A stretch of 64,000 nt of DNA from Lycorma delicatula (GCF_047948215.1 NC_134457.1:85474898-85538897); one strand, 5' to 3'; numbered from the stretch's first letter, positions 1 through 12,934 are shown. A program made the numbers and translations. Notes: generated from the letters alone by a model not told the origin.

Positions 1-1753
1 AATTAAAGAAACAGTAATATTATTTAATTACCCATAAACTGAGCGTGTGGTTACAACTCTCCAAATGCATACAAATTCTGTTTTCTCCCATTATGTATTA
101 TAATAGATAAGCTATTTTTTTGTTAACTAAAACAGCAACACAGTACTGTTAATATAATTATCCACATTCAATGTATAGAACTTAATTGTTGGTCAGCTGT
201 ACATGAATTGAACAGATAATCTATTATACAAATGGTGATGTTTTTACATCACCAATATCATCATCAATATCTGAAACTTGTTTCTGTTTTCTATTGTCTT
301 TATTTAAAACAATTTTCTCAGAATTAATTCTCTACAACCATTTTGTTAGAAATTTTTACTTATTTATTGACGATTAACCAAAGTTAATTTATGGCAACCG
401 TAAAAGAGTTTTTTTACCCTCAATTTTTTGGGCTTTGCAACAATTTTCATGAAAATTTGTGGAGATACAGTTGTACAATCTGTTTTATCCATTTTGCTGG
501 TAAAAAATGTATTAAACCACCAAATCTGTGCTGTAATTGAGATTCCAAAAATTTCAGTATGGATTCATTGTACTCTGGAGCAGAAATCATGATGAAACAT
601 ATCACTAAATGTAAATGTAAATGAAAGCATTTCTGGACATTATAGGCTCGTTTTTCCCCTCCATAAGTATCCTAAATTAGCTCCTGAAGCTGTAAAAGTT
701 CTAATCATTACATAAAGAAATCTTTTAATGTTTGTGACTAGCTGATGAAAAAAATGTATGATAAAATTAATGAATGGTATGGTAAGAAACAATAAAAATA
801 AATCTATTACAGCTAAAAACGCCAAAAATAAAGCTATAAAAAGATAGAGAAACACGTTCTTTGTTTTAATGAGAGAATAAGCACTCTCTAAAAGCTTTTA
901 CATTTTGCACTTTAATGAAATAAATTACAAACTGCAGTCTTCTAGAGCCTGTTGTATTCTTTGTGCCATGGGTTTTATTACTAATATGTATTGTGCCTGT
1001 ATGTATTTCATAAAGAATTTCTGATTCAATTAATAAAAAAAATCATGATGACTATATTCAAAAGGTAAAGAAAAATTACAGAGATGGAAAGAAAATGAAG
1101 GAAGGGAATATTTTGAATAAGCAGGAGAAAAATGGAAGGAAATGGTAAGGGTTGAAAAAGTGTTGCAGCATTTTCAGTATACAGATATCATCAGTAGTAC
1201 TTTATACCTTCATGAAACTAATGTGTGCTGTAATACATTTTCTCATTTGACTCCTGTCATCCATTCCAGTTTTTTTAAAGCACATCTTTTTCTATTTAAT
1301 GGGGTAGGGGGCTTAGTTTTTACAAAGTTGTGTTGGATTCTAATGTGATTTATTTGTGTAAAAATATGACAATATTTATTAAAACACCAATGCATAAACT
1401 TCTGCTACTTTTTCTTGTGTTCATTCTTATACTATTTTTTATAAAAAAGGTTTGTGCGTGTGAACATATACATATATAACCACATATATGCATGCTCACA
1501 TATATGTTTGTTTGTGTGTGTGTATGTGTGTGTATATGTGTGAGTGCGCAAGTGTATGCATGTATGCATGCCTGCCTACTTTGGTGTAAGTACTATTTAC
1601 CCTATCTGTGAATAATATAATTTCTGGTTTCAATGAGTCTTTCAAGAGTATTCCTTTATCATATTTATGTTGTCTTTTTGTTGCAGTGTATCTATTTAAT
1701 AATCTTTGAATTAATTTTACTATAAAGGTTCATTACAATTTTGTTTTGGTTAG
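1..1753. other. Intron or upstream DNA, no gene seen
   Basis: AT-rich DNA upstream of the first visible exon. The only structure is a TG/TATG-rich microsatellite at about 1465-1570. Open frames here are short and low-complexity. By context it is intron, because exon 1754 begins inside a codon. Confidence 0.6.
1465..1572. repeat. TG/TATG-rich microsatellite
   Basis: Imperfect alternating purine-pyrimidine tract of ATATG, TGTG and GCATG units, about 180 bp before the first exon in view. Confidence 0.75.
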
Positions 1754-1989
1754 GTTACTGAAAGCAGCTGAGGAGGTTCATTTACCAAAAGCCGTGCGCC
1801 CTGAACGTGGTGGTGGATTAAAAGAGTTTGTTCAAACAGAAATGAATTGTTTTGAAGGTATAGAAGAAGAAGGACATTTCTTTTCTACCCAAGAACGCCA
1901 GTCATTGGTTTTACATTTGTTACAGACATTAAGAGCTGTACAGGGTGATACATTGCCTGGTCTTAAACTGATTGAGGGACAAGCAATAG
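1754..1989 (+). CDS. Ano8: Ano8 exon 1 of window: cytosolic N-terminal domain
   Basis: The acceptor is TTGGTTAG at 1746-1753 and the donor GTAATG starts at 1990. The exon enters on the third base of a codon and leaves after the first base (a G). It encodes LLKAAEEVHLPKAVRP, then RGGGLKEF, HFFSTQERQSL and LPGLKLIEGQAI, the part of anoctamin-8/10 proteins before the first membrane segment, with the FFSxQERQS motif typical of this branch. The preceding exon must end with two bases of a codon, probably Arg or Gly, and is not in the window. The upstream 1753 bases show no convincing exon. I see no stop or frameshift. Confidence 0.92.
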
Positions 1990-2735
1990 GTAATGTTATG
2001 ATAGTCATATTTATAAAAATTTAACTACATAGTATATTTTATGTTACGTATATTTTTGTGATAGTTAAAATTATCAATGAATGTAGATATTCTACTGCAG
2101 TTTTAACGATGTTCTGAAAATCGAAATATAATTTTTAAGTAAGAGTCATTAAGTCTCAATTAAATTTATTTTGATGACTTACGTTTATAGAAATTGTTAC
2201 TCAAAAAATATGCTACGTATAGATAACAAACATAAATGTGTGACTAAGTTTGAGATTAAGTTGTGATAAAGTTGAAGAAGTAAAGTTAAAATTTAGTGTA
2301 ACAGAAGATTTATCTTTTTTAAATCGCAGTTAATTGAAGTTGACTTCATTTCTTTATACAGTTTTGTGGTGGTTAGTGAAAGAATTGATTGGACTAATTT
2401 AATGATTTCACATTTTGCTCCAATCCCTTATTTTCAAAATTGTTGTATTTGCTACATCATATTATTATTAATCTTTATCAGTTTTCATCGTTTTATTATT
2501 TAATCTTTATCTGTCAGTTTTATCTTTTTATAGTTTTAAAATTGATTATTTGTCTAGTTTTTGAATACAGGTTTTTCTGTTTTGTCATTAATTCTGATTT
2601 TTATTTCATTTTTAAAAAAAATTCCTGTAATTACTATTTGGTGATACAGTTAATAAATTACTGTTGATTTATTGAACAGTTTTGTTTATGAAACGGTTTA
2701 TATCAAACAGAGTATGACTGACTTGTTGATTTCAG

Positions 2736-2852
2736 TTCCAAAATGTGTCTCGGCAGGAGTAATAGCTCAAGTATTTCCTTTGCACGATCTGCCAGCTCTA
2801 AAGGAGTTACGTGATTCTTGGGTTCGTGCCTTTTTCAACAAACAACCTTTAG
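2736..2852 (+). CDS. Ano8: Ano8 exon 2 of window: VFPLHD motif
   Basis: The acceptor is TTGATTTCAG at 2726-2735 and the donor GTATGT starts at 2853. The split codon G|TT gives Val, so exon 1 reads on as EGQAI-VPKCVSAGVIAQVFPLHD, followed by LPALKELRDSWVRAFF and NKQPL. The segment QVFPLHD followed by a tryptophan about 15 residues later is a hallmark of the anoctamin-8/10 cytosolic domain. The exon ends after the first base of the next codon. Translation upstream of the acceptor stays open by chance and should not be taken as coding. Confidence 0.93.
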
Positions 2853-4064
2853 GTATGTAGAAAGCTTATTTCATTAATTAATTTAATTTTTTTTTGTTTA
2901 ATTTTAATTTTGTATATTTTATGTTAAAAATTGATACTGCTAGCTATATTTATTACTATGTAAAATATATTTCTATTTACAGCTGTCTTGAGGAAAAAAA
3001 AGTCCTAGGATCAATTATAAAAAATGTCACCAGGTCAAGTACATTTGAGTCAAGTTAGAGGCTGTTAGCATTATTTTATGAAGTAACCATGTTCTAATCT
3101 CATATTAGCTTTAAATGCACGTTATAAACTTATCATTATTTTTTGACTAATGTTGTTGAGTGAAGATTTAAGTATTTTTAAGCAAACAGAATCGTATCAA
3201 ATTGTGATTAATAATAAAATTTGTTAATATAGCTCTTAAGTTTTTAGTTAACTAACATTTTTTGGTTATCATGATTTGCTTTTCTGATGTTTGTGTGCTT
3301 GTTTCACATTTATTTCCATTTGCCAAAACCATACATTGTACCTAATTTATTCTCTATTGACATAATTTTTATACTTTGTATGATAAAAATCATTATCCAT
3401 TTATGCATTTATCCATTTTTTTTTAAGTTTTCTTTAAATTGATCGGGTTATAATATATTTATAAGAATATATTATTTTTATAAAATAATTATTATTTAAT
3501 AATTATTTAATCAAATCAGTGACTCCATATTTAGCTCTAAATATAAGGATTCTTACCTTTTTTCCATATTTTTTTATTCCTTCAATAGTAATTTAGCTTT
3601 AGAAACACCAGTAGTTGTTTTAAGTAGTACTGAATTTTAAAATTGGGTTTTAGTCATAAAAATACACTAATTACTCATGTATGATGTTCCCTTACATAAG
3701 ATAGCACCTGAAAAGTAATTGTGTAGTTTTTGGGAAAAAAGTTATGGAAAAAAACACTTCAAATTTTCAATTAATTTCTATTTATTTTTTGCACAATACA
3801 ATTAAATATTAAAATATGCACTTTAAAATTGAAATGTCATTAATATTACATTATATTGAAATATCATTATTACAGTATATGTAAAAATTATGGTCTGTTG
3901 ATAAACATTGTAAAAATATAGAAATACAATGAGGCTAGCAGGTCATCTGAAACAAAAAAAAAGAACAAAGACCCTATTGTAGAGACATTGTAAAATCATT
4001 TTAAAAGGCAATCAAGTTAAAACACTAATATGGTAAATTTGAAGAGGTATTTTTATCTGTTTTT
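2853..4064. other. Intron 2, first part: nothing recognised
   Basis: AT-rich intron sequence with long T and A runs. No coding similarity recognised. Its right part may include the flank of the Tigger element that follows. Confidence 0.6.
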
Positions 4065-5275
4065 TTAATCTTCATTGCTGTTTGAATCTCCAACTTCAAA
4101 AGGAATGTGATCTCAGAAAGGGTTCTTGATAATCCCATTTGGCCGAGTCTTCACTTCCATCTAGGTTCTTAGAAATACAGCATTTCTTGAAGCTTTTTAC
4201 AACCAAATCATTTATAGTAAAATCCCATGTAGCCAAGATTCACTCGCCTGTTAATGTCAAACTAAGCTTTTTCAGTTTTCCTGTAGGAGTAGTTTCATAG
4301 ACTGTAGTCACCATCCATTCTGAATAAAAATGTTTCAAACAAGCTTTGAAAGGCTGATTAATAGAATCATGGAGTGGCTGGAGTAATGACATCATTTCAG
4401 CAGGAATACTAAATTTTTACACACTATTTTACTTTCTTGAAATCTTTTTTTCACATTTTTCCGTAGAAGCTGTCCATCACTAACATACTTCGATATTAAA
4501 AGAGCACCACATTGCCACTCCAGCAAGAGCATTTTACCCTCTCTAAAACCACCTATTATTCATCTATCCTTTTTCTTTGACAAAAACCTGAAAATGATAC
4601 CAGCAGGTAATTTTTCATATTTTCAAAGGATTTTTCTTTTAAATACAACAAATGGTTGAAGTATTTTACCATTTGCAAGTACTGTCAGCATATATCTTAC
4701 ATCATTGTTTTTCATAACCGCATGTAAGCATGCGAACATTTTCTCACTGACAGCACTTAATTGTTGAATCTGCTGGCATGTTGAAGTAAACTGGTGTTTG
4801 ATAAGCATTTATTATCTTTCCTATTAAACAGTTATTGTAACTGAATTACATGTCTGTGGAAGGCTAATAATTTTCCATCATAGGTATCCAGCAAATGTTG
4901 ACAACTAGATGTATGTTTTCTTATTGATAGTTCATAAAATGATTATGTTTGGCAAGGCAAACCACCTTTGGCTTGCTTTAAACTTTGATATTTGAAGTTT
5001 CCTTGCAATTTGTACGGCTTTTAATTGTACCATCTCTCTTGAAATAGCAAATCCTTGCTTGTGTGTATGTCTCGAAAGTAAGAAATCAACTGCTCTTCTT
5101 CTTGAGAAACTTCTGAATTCTGCTGCGAAATGCTTTTATACTTTTACTACTGTCCATAAGCTTCTTTTTTTCTTTCTTCAGTTGTATAAATGGTTCTGGA
5201 TATCATATTTATGGCCTGCTGCACGATTACGGATTTCCTCAGCTAAGAGAATAACTAAATTTTTCGCTGACCATA
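4065..5275 (-). pseudogene. Tigger/pogo-type transposase relic
   Basis: Read on the minus strand, several frames together follow a Tigger (DDE_1, jerky-like) transposase. Near 4960-5060 is a CENP-B-like DNA-binding segment (AISREMVQLKAVQIARKL, then FKASQRWF). At 4620-4720 is MLTVLANGKILQPFVVFKRK, the usual strand before the first catalytic region. At 4550-4600 is LPAGIIFRFL, and at about 4180-4330 the C-terminal block with WLHGILL and a SFKKCxI-like stretch. The reading ends GDSNSNED and a stop at 4065-4067. There are several stops and frameshifts, so it is dead. The length of about 1.2 kb matches a nearly whole coding region. Terminal repeats were not identified. Confidence 0.8.
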
Positions 5276-7460
5276 AATGAACGCAAACATTTTATATAAC
5301 TCATTTTTACTTGCTTGCTTAAAGTACAAACTGGAAAACCTAGTGTTGGGTAAAGTTAGCAAAAATAAAAGAACACACAGCTCGTATTTGCCAAAAGAAA
5401 TTGGACTTTAATTAGAAAGAATACAAATGAACTTATGTTAAAATCATAACCTTAAAAAATTAAAAGAAATTTTGAAATTAACATAACTTAATGATACTTA
5501 ATAAATATCAGTTGAATCATCATATGAGCAATGATATTAAATGAGAAAATACATGAATATACATTTTTCAAATACACATTTTAAAAATCTACAATATAAA
5601 AAAGCCTGAAAACAAGAGAACATAAAAGAATCTTATTTACAATTATCTACTTAAAAATAGTGTAACTGGAAAGCTGTTGCGTTACTGCTGACATATTCTG
5701 TAATAATGAAAATTAGCAATGAACAAATGTCCTTAACTTAAAAAAATAAATTACAAAAATTCTTATTATTGGCACTGGCCTTTCGTGATTTATGAACAAC
5801 AAACTTAGCATTAAATAATTCAAACATGTAATTCTAGTTTAATGTAGAAAAAAGGCCACAATAATATTCTAGTACAAAAAGAGTTAATTACAATAACCAA
5901 ATTGAAATAAATAAACATATAAATAGAGTTCCTTTAATAGTAAGCTTTCTTGAAAATATAAAATTACAAAGAAGTCCTAAAACATAACTGCACATCAGGA
6001 GTAATTTGCTTTAGGTTAATTTAAGAAAAGTATTATGAATACAGTTCATGAGTAGAGAAGAATTAATCTCGGCGATTAACATGTTACAAGATTAAATGAT
6101 AGAGTTAATTACAATAACAACAAATTGTAATAATTAAGCACGTAAAATAGGTTGCAGCCGAACAATGACATAACCTTATATAAGTCATCTGTCGTGATTG
6201 CACTTAAGTGAATAAATGGTTTTTAAACTAAACTTGAAATTGAAATGCATAAGGTACGATGAACTGAATGTTCCACAAATTTTAATGATAAAATAACTGT
6301 TTAACGTAATAAATAATGAAAATTGAACTTGCCTGTAGCACACAAATATTAGCAAGAGATGAACTCGTGAATGAAGGTAAATGAATACATACAGTAATCC
6401 TGGGTGTAGTCTGCAGTGGTGTATCAGGAATGCAGGGGTGAGACGTGGTTTAGAGGTTAAACAGGACGTGGCATCTCAAATATGTAGCAACCAGTTTGGA
6501 GAGATTGTGCATTGATGAAAATTGTAGTAAGCAGCTGGAGAAGATTCGGCGTCGATAGAATTGGCAGTATGTAGTGATTGAAACACTTTCCACAGAGACG
6601 TAATATAGTGAATTTGAAGAATAACTTAACAAAGAAACGAGGCTGGACGAACATAGAAAATTTGTGAAATCACGAAAAACTGATGAGTAGAACTAGAGAA
6701 TATTTCGATGCAGAAATACCCCAGCGTTTATAAGAGTACGAAGACGACGAGAGTATTTAGAACATTAAGTATGTGAGAGAAAGGTCGCAGTCGACCGCAC
6801 ATGTTGAAAGCTTGATCTACTCTGCCGAAAAAATGGCATGAGTGAAAAGAGGGGGAAACCAAACCTAGGCAGACCTGAGAGAGTGTGTGTTGGCAACAAG
6901 AGTAGTGTCTAAGTGTTAGTATGAGAACGATTAGAGAAAACGTGTGGAATCGGGAACGAAGACAAAACAAAAATAATTTACAAGCAAGCAGACCACTAAA
7001 GAATTATGTAAGTGTGATAAAATAAATTTTTGAATACGCAAGTTGACGAAATGGCATCAGGGCAGACAAAGAAAAATAGACTTCTAGGAACTATGACAAT
7101 ATTGAAATTGGTTGAGAATAAAAAACAGTTAAGAATAATATATACATTAAGACCAAACAGCAGTAAATAATGCGAGAAAGAAATAAGCTAACACCAGTAT
7201 GATGATGCAACAGTCAGTCAAGCCGGAGCCTGAGAGAAATGATATCGAAAACAAATCCAAACAACCTATTTAAAAATACACGTAGATAAGCCTTACAAAA
7301 ATTGCAAAATAAATTGCCAAGCCTGTTAACTACAAGACTCGACCATAACCTTGACTTTATTGGAATAAAACAACTTTACGCGTTGGTGTAAACACCTAGT
7401 ATGAGTATAAACTTAACACACAGTCTACTTTCAGTTGACTAAAATAAAATGAATACTGTT
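5276..7460. other. Compositionally distinct block, unidentified
   Basis: The plus strand becomes purine-rich (many GAGA, AAGA and GGAG words) and more GC-rich between about 6380 and 7000, unlike the surrounding T-rich intron. A phrase GAGTTAATTACAATAAC occurs at about 5881 and again at about 6101. On the minus strand a TATAAA lies at 6731-6726. No long open frame or known protein motif was found. It may be a long LTR or a non-coding part of a mobile element on the minus strand, but I could not find termini. Confidence 0.4.
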
Positions 7461-8492
7461 ATGTGTTGAGTTGAAACTTGTGTCCTATACAAAAATGCAG
7501 GATGATGAATAACAGATGTTATAATAACCAAAAATGCAGAGATAAACTGAAATGCTTATGACAGAAATTTATTATAAACATGCAATTATGTTGTTACAGC
7601 CTACTTAATGGATGTGACAACATTTAAGTTACTGATTGGAAACAGAAATAATTAAATTACACTCTATGATTTGTTTACATTACTACTGTGTACTAGTATA
7701 TTATACCACAATGTGTAGTACAATAGTAAATATACTGGACCGTCATTTGGAAATCCCCACTTATCACATGCACCCATAAATTTCATGTAGGTTTTTAAGA
7801 AAAAAAAAAGTGTGCTTCATACAAGAGTAAATATGGTAAATAAATGTATAAAAAAAATTAAATTGTCAAATTAAATGGAAGACTTTGACAAGGTAACTTG
7901 CCACAGATCTCATTGAGAATTTGAACACAGATCCCAAAGTTTGAATTGCAGTTTCCTTCATTTCAAACGCTGCATGCGTGCCTGCATGCATGCATTTGAA
8001 ACTGCATATAAGCTGTACAAATAATGAGATTAAAATTAATTCATTTGAATGGTAGATTTGATAAAAATTATAGTTTACATAAATCTTTATTCCTTATTAT
8101 TTATGTATTGCTTATTTTTAAAATTCATTATTTAAAAAAATAGAACTGGTGGTTGCAGTACTTCTAAAAATGTTATTCGTGCTTAATAAAGATTGTATTA
8201 AAGATAATCTGAGTGTATTAAAGTTAATATCGTATTTGTATTTATTCATAACATGGATTTATTGAACTGATTAATGTTAAGTAATTAGAAAGCTGCTCTA
8301 ATCGTTACAAATTAGTTTAATAAAGTCATTACAGATTTATTATTTACTTACTTTCATTTGATTAATTTCGTTTCATTGATTTATCAGTGTGGAAAAACTA
8401 GTACATGACAAAAATGGAGGTACTTTTTAATGATAATTAATCAAATTTTTAAATTTGTTTTATTTGTATTAATTATTTCACTTTTTTCATAG
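7461..8492. other. Intron 2, last part: nothing recognised
   Basis: Ordinary AT-rich intron. A short GCATGC-rich palindromic patch sits near 7970-7995. No coding or RNA gene recognised. Confidence 0.6.
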
Positions 8493-8599
8493 ATTCTGTG
8501 TGTAACTATTTTGGAGTGAAAATTGCAATGTATTTTGCTTGGTTGGGTCATTATACTTTTGCCCTAATTGTGCCTGCCATTGTTGGTTTTATATTTTGG
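8493..8599 (+). CDS. Ano8: Ano8 exon 3 of window: first membrane segment
   Basis: The acceptor is CTTTTTTCATAG at 8481-8492 and the donor GTAAGC starts at 8600. The split codon G|AT gives Asp, continuing NKQPL-DSVCNYFGVKIAMYFAW. The exon holds the YFGxKIAMYFAWLG motif that begins the first anoctamin transmembrane helix, then a hydrophobic run to GFIFW. It ends on a complete codon (phase 0). ANO8 relatives have the same motif with few changes, and the paralogue ANO10 is clearly more different here. Confidence 0.94.
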
Positions 8600-11135
8600 G
8601 TAAGCTTATATTATTTATAATTAACAGATTAGTCAGTATTTTGATATGTTATGTGAAATCTGAATATTTTTATAATATTTATTTTGTTCATGATATAAAT
8701 GATTAAAAGTGTATTGCATACTGTTAACAGTAGTAGTCATTTAGTTCATTGAATGCATACAGCGTTCTTGAACATATTAATTTTTGAACCCTGCTTCCTG
8801 CTTTATATCCTTGTATCTTAACAGGAAGAAGAATATATGACTGAGTTTAGCTGAAATAAAAATGTTTTTTAATCTTATTACTTTTTCAGTAGATTTTTAC
8901 ACATTTTTTGGTATTAGCTGTTTCACTTGTTTTTTTTTTTTGTAGTTTCTATTTCATTGTATTTAAAACATTTAATGAATATAATACAGTTTTTTTTTGT
9001 CATTTGTTTGGTTTGTATGATTTCATTCTAAAAATTATATTTGTTAACCCTATCAAATAATACTGTGCGAAACTTTATAAATGTTGGAATTTGTGAAATT
9101 TTAATTTGAAAAAAATTTTTTTTTTAATTTTTAAAAAAATTTTATAATTTTTTTTTGCATTTTTTATAATGCTTTTTTATCTTCTTTTTCTTTGTGCCAC
9201 AGACTGTGATTGACCTGACTTTTGTTACCACTTTACTCTAAGCCTATCAGTCCTCAGAAATCCTTTCTCATCCATCCTCTTAATATCCATTGCTATTAAA
9301 TTCATATAATATGTCCCAATTATTAAATTCCTTTATAGATCTTATGATATCTTTTTCTTGCATCAGTCCATTCAGTAGTCGATTCTTCTAAATTCTGTAT
9401 TCTATTTTGAAGTTGGTCCATTCACCTTTCAGATATTCAGAGATGATTTTGACTTCCATCATCAGACATTGTCCAAGTCCTAGACTACATGTTACTGAAT
9501 GAATTAGGCTTCTGTAGGTTTTTAAACTGGTATTTCTTATTAAAAATAATTGTGTAAATTCATTAATATAATTATGAGGATCATTAGATATCAGGGAAAA
9601 GCAGGTAATAAGGAGTCTATTAAGGTTAAAGAAGTAAGGCAAGTAAGGTTCATAAAGAAGTGCTAATATAATGCATAAGAATTCCAGTTCAAATTTGAAT
9701 CAATGTAGATGTGTGGAAGCTGGTTTCAGAACATTTTTAAATGAATTGTTATAAAAGATTACAGAGATTTCATGAAGTGTTTTGTACTCTGCTTTTTATT
9801 GTAAAATTTAACAAGAAAAAATTTTTTTCTATCAGTTTTCTAAATGATTCACGATCAATTCATATTGACACTACAAGATATCATTCTCAGCTGAGATCAG
9901 AAAATAAGTATCATCAACAAATAATGTGCTTAGTATGGTTTTAATTTCAGGAGTCTGTCATTTATAAGAACTAAAAAAAAAATTATCTCAAATTTTATGC
10001 CCTGGTCTGAATTCTAAACGAAGAAAGTTGTAACACAAACATAATTAATTTACACTATCCTTGTAACACTGTCATAAATTAACATTAAAACACTGTCATT
10101 ATAAAAAAATCAGTTGCTTCTACATAGTGGTGTCTGTTACTCAAATAAGACAGTTCAAAATGTACTTAACAATTAAACTTCAAAATTGACAGTGATGTAA
10201 AAAATTTCAGTTTTTTCAGAAACATTCTACAGTGCAAAGGATTTTCTCAGTTGCTCAGAAAGTTAACCATCTATTGTCTTTTAAAATCTAGGTTATTAAA
10301 AATCATTATCAATAAACAGGCTTAACGGCCATCTATGATTTTTATTGTGTTTATAGTGTGATTAGAGGTGCAGTGCCTGCTGTAAATAATGGACTTTTAC
10401 ATTACAAAAGAAATTAATTTTATTTTATCATGTAGTGTTTGAATTGAGGTAGTGTGGTTCATAGCCTATAATTTCTGACCCGAAAAATTTTGGTTTAAGT
10501 TAATCTAATATCTGTGGAATTGTCTTACATTGGGTGTATATTAACAAGAAACCAATCAGTCTTTTTCTATTAACTAATATCTTACTTCATTAAGCTCAAT
10601 GATATCTGTAACACAGCTTTTGGTCAAATTGTTGTGCACTAGTTTTAGAGATGTTTATGAGTATATTTTATTAATTGACATTTTAGGTGTAGTGAATGTT
10701 AATGAGCATGAGGTTGGTAATTTTTAATCGTAAATGTTCTTTAATAAGACGTGGTATCTGAAATTGGTGGATATAAAGGTTTAACTTTGGTATATGCATT
10801 TGGAAATTATAATTTTTGTAAAATTTATTTTATAAAAGTTTTATCTGTATACCTTGATATTGAATATATAGTCTGTACCTTAATCTTACACTCTTGCTTA
10901 TGCTGTGTGATTGATAATTACAAATCTGTTTTTATGTGATTTGTATTGATTTGTGGTTTGTACTTGTCAGTAATAATTTCATTTATTTTAAAATTCTAGC
11001 AACTGGAAACTAACTGCCTGATTTCAGATGTTTGTGAATGATGTGTTTTGTAGTGTATAAAAAATGCCAAGCCTCACTGGGATTTGAACCATGTTGTGGT
11101 GGAGCTATTTGTTAATAAATGTTCTAAATAACATA
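8600..11135. other. Intron 3, first part: no gene
   Basis: Begins with long T runs (about 8930-9180). Near 9200-9640 the minus strand has broken phrases vaguely like the 3' end of a non-LTR retrotransposon, too weak to call. A tRNA-like B-box sequence lies near 11083-11098 (separate entry). Confidence 0.5.
11070..11110 (-). repeat. tRNA-like B-box fragment (possible SINE piece)
   Basis: On the minus strand the phrase GGTTCAAATCCCAGTGAGGC resembles a tRNA T-arm with a Pol III B box and part of an acceptor stem. The rest of a tRNA cloverleaf is not convincing, so this is probably a degenerate SINE or tRNA pseudogene remnant beside the mariner. Confidence 0.3.
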
Positions 11136-12430
11136 ATCGATCTGTAAATAAAGTAATGAGACTGGTTCAGAAAAACCTTTTATTTACAATCCAATTATAC
11201 ATGGACTCTTATCATCTTCGAAATAGTTCCCTTGGAAAGCCACACAACACTTCAAATGGTTTTTCCACTATTCATAGCAGTGTTACAGTCAGAAACTGGA
11301 ATATCCTTCAGATGGTCAGTTACATATTTAATGTTTTCTACCGTTCCAAAGTGGTGTCCTTACTGGTGTTTTTTTATAAAGTTGGGAACAGGAAAAAATT
11401 GCAGAGACTCAAGTCAGGTGAATAAGGTGATTGAGGAACTACAGGAATGTTTTTCTTTGCCAAAACTCATTAATTGAGAGGGCAGTGTGACAAGATACAT
11501 TGTCATGATGCAGTATCCAGTTGTCTTTGATAGCTGGTCTCACACGGGCAACTCTTTTCCACAGTCTTTCACGAATCTCAGTAAACATATTGATCTACAG
11601 TCTGTCCTGTAGGTATAAACTCCTTATAAACAATGCCATTATTATTGAAGAAACAAATTAGTATGGTTTTGATTTGCTCATTTTTGCTTTTTTGGAACGT
11701 GGTGAGTTTGAAGTGTGCCACTCCTTGCTCTGGCATTTTGTTTGTGGGTTGTATTCAAATATCCAAGATTTATCACCAGTAATAACATTTTCCAGAAAAT
11801 CGGGATCAATTTCAATTCGCCCTAGAAGGTCGTTGCACATTTCCATCCTGTTGTTTTTCTGTTAAATAGTGACATTTTTGGGACCAATTTTGGACATACT
11901 TTTTTTATGTCCAATTCGTTTGTCAAAATTTGATGGACTGTGGTGTGGTTTAAATTCAGTTGTTCTGTAATCATTCTGACAGTTAAGTTGTACCGTATCA
12001 AGTCTCTGATTCGCTCAACATTGTCGTCACTTTTTGACATTAATGGTCTTCCAGAGTGTGGATTATCCACAACTGATTCTCGGCCATCTGAAAATGTTTT
12101 AAACCACCTAAAAACTTGGGCTCTTGACAGAGCATCATCTCCATATGTTCTTTCCAATTTTGAAAAGTTTCAGAAGCATTCTCACAGAGTTTAATACAAA
12201 ACTTGATTGTACAACATTGTGCATAATTAGTATCACTCATTTTTATAACGCACAACAAAAACTCATTTCACAAAAAGTTTGTTATATCTCACCTGTCAAC
12301 AGTAGACTATAAATATTAATACCTAATATAAATCAGCTGTTCATATAACCATATGTTTACTAGTAATTTTATAGTGTTGCCACTTTGGTTGCCAAAAACG
12401 CTAGTCTCATTACTTTATTTACAGACCTTG
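11136..12430 (-). mobile_element. Mariner element, family 1 copy A
   Basis: About 1.3 kb with inverted ends: the left end reads CTGTAAATAAAGTAATGAGA from 11142 and the right end is its complement, finishing CAGACCTTG at 12430. The family consensus inferred from three copies starts CAAGGTCTGTAAATAAAG after a TA target. The left TA is visible at 11134-11135; on the right it reads TG, probably mutated. It lies antisense to the host gene in intron 3. Confidence 0.9.
11184..12240 (-). pseudogene. Mariner transposase, family 1 copy A, broken
   Basis: The start (ATG complement at 12238-12240) gives MSDTNYAQCCTIKFCIKL, a normal mariner N-terminus. One frameshift follows, then the helix-turn-helix region (SRAQVFRWFK, GRESV, SGRP, NLNHTTVHQIL). 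The first catalytic aspartate is in VITGDKSWIFEY (about 11755-11790) and the second in HHDN, where NAPCH has become NVSCH. Further frameshifts and stops destroy the third catalytic region before GNYFEDD and the stop at 11184-11186. This is DD34D-type mariner architecture, not functional. Confidence 0.9.
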
Positions 12431-12601
12431 TGTGATATATTCTAATACTCTTATTCTCTACTGTAATACTTTTATTTGTATTAATAAATATGAGTAAGTT
12501 ATGTTAGTTAAGTAATTTTTTTTATTTACTTTTTCCAATTAATTTAGTGTTATTTGCTGTTAATAAATTGTTTTATTTAAATTAATAATAATAAAATAAA
12601 T

Positions 12602-12665
12602 TATATATATTGTGTATGTGTGCACGTATATATATATATATATATGCATGCATTTGTGCATGAAT
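12602..12665. repeat. TA/TG microsatellite
   Basis: Alternating TATA, TGTG and a (TA)n core with flanking GCATGC, about 85 bp upstream of exon 4. Confidence 0.75.
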
Positions 12666-12748
12666 GTGGGAGTACGCACATCATGCTTGTATCACATTTT
12701 ATTTTTCTTGTGTATCCTGGATTAAGATAATTCTTTCTTGTATTATAG

Positions 12749-12934
12749 GTTGGGTTTGGTCGGGGTGATCAGGCAACAGAAGATGTTGGCTTTGTCTTAT
12801 TTTCCTTTTTTAATGTGCTATGGTTCAGTGTCTATTTGGAAGCATGGAAGAGGTATTGTGCTGAGTTAGCATATAAATGGGGAACACTTGATCAACGTGA
12901 TGAATTACTGCTCGAACCAAGGCCATTGTTTACT
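12749..12934 (+). CDS. Ano8: Ano8 exon 4 of window: second membrane segment
   Basis: The acceptor is TTGTATTATAG ending at 12748 and the donor GTAAGT starts at 12935. It is 186 bp (62 codons) with both ends in phase 0. It encodes a short polar stretch (FGRGDQATEDVG), a hydrophobic helix (FVLFSFFNVLWFSVYLEAWKR), then AELAYKWGTLDQ and LLLEPRPLF. The WKR-x-AELAYKWGTLD block is diagnostic for anoctamin-8. No internal stops. Confidence 0.95.

Noticed and set aside
640..855. Minus-strand hydrophobic frame of 71 codons as a small membrane protein
   Set aside because: Low-complexity T/A-rich DNA gives runs of Phe, Leu and Ile by chance; no start context or similarity.
2672..2735. Open reading upstream of the exon 2 acceptor
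   Set aside because: A clear TTTCAG acceptor in the right phase at 2735 and family similarity both start at 2736; the rest is chance.
7964..8000. GCATGC-rich palindromic patch as a regulatory site
   Set aside because: Short, simple-sequence in nature, with nothing else supporting function.
9200..9640. Possible 3' end of a LINE on the minus strand
   Set aside because: Only loose, broken resemblance; no motif such as FADD or RGVRQGC and no tail.
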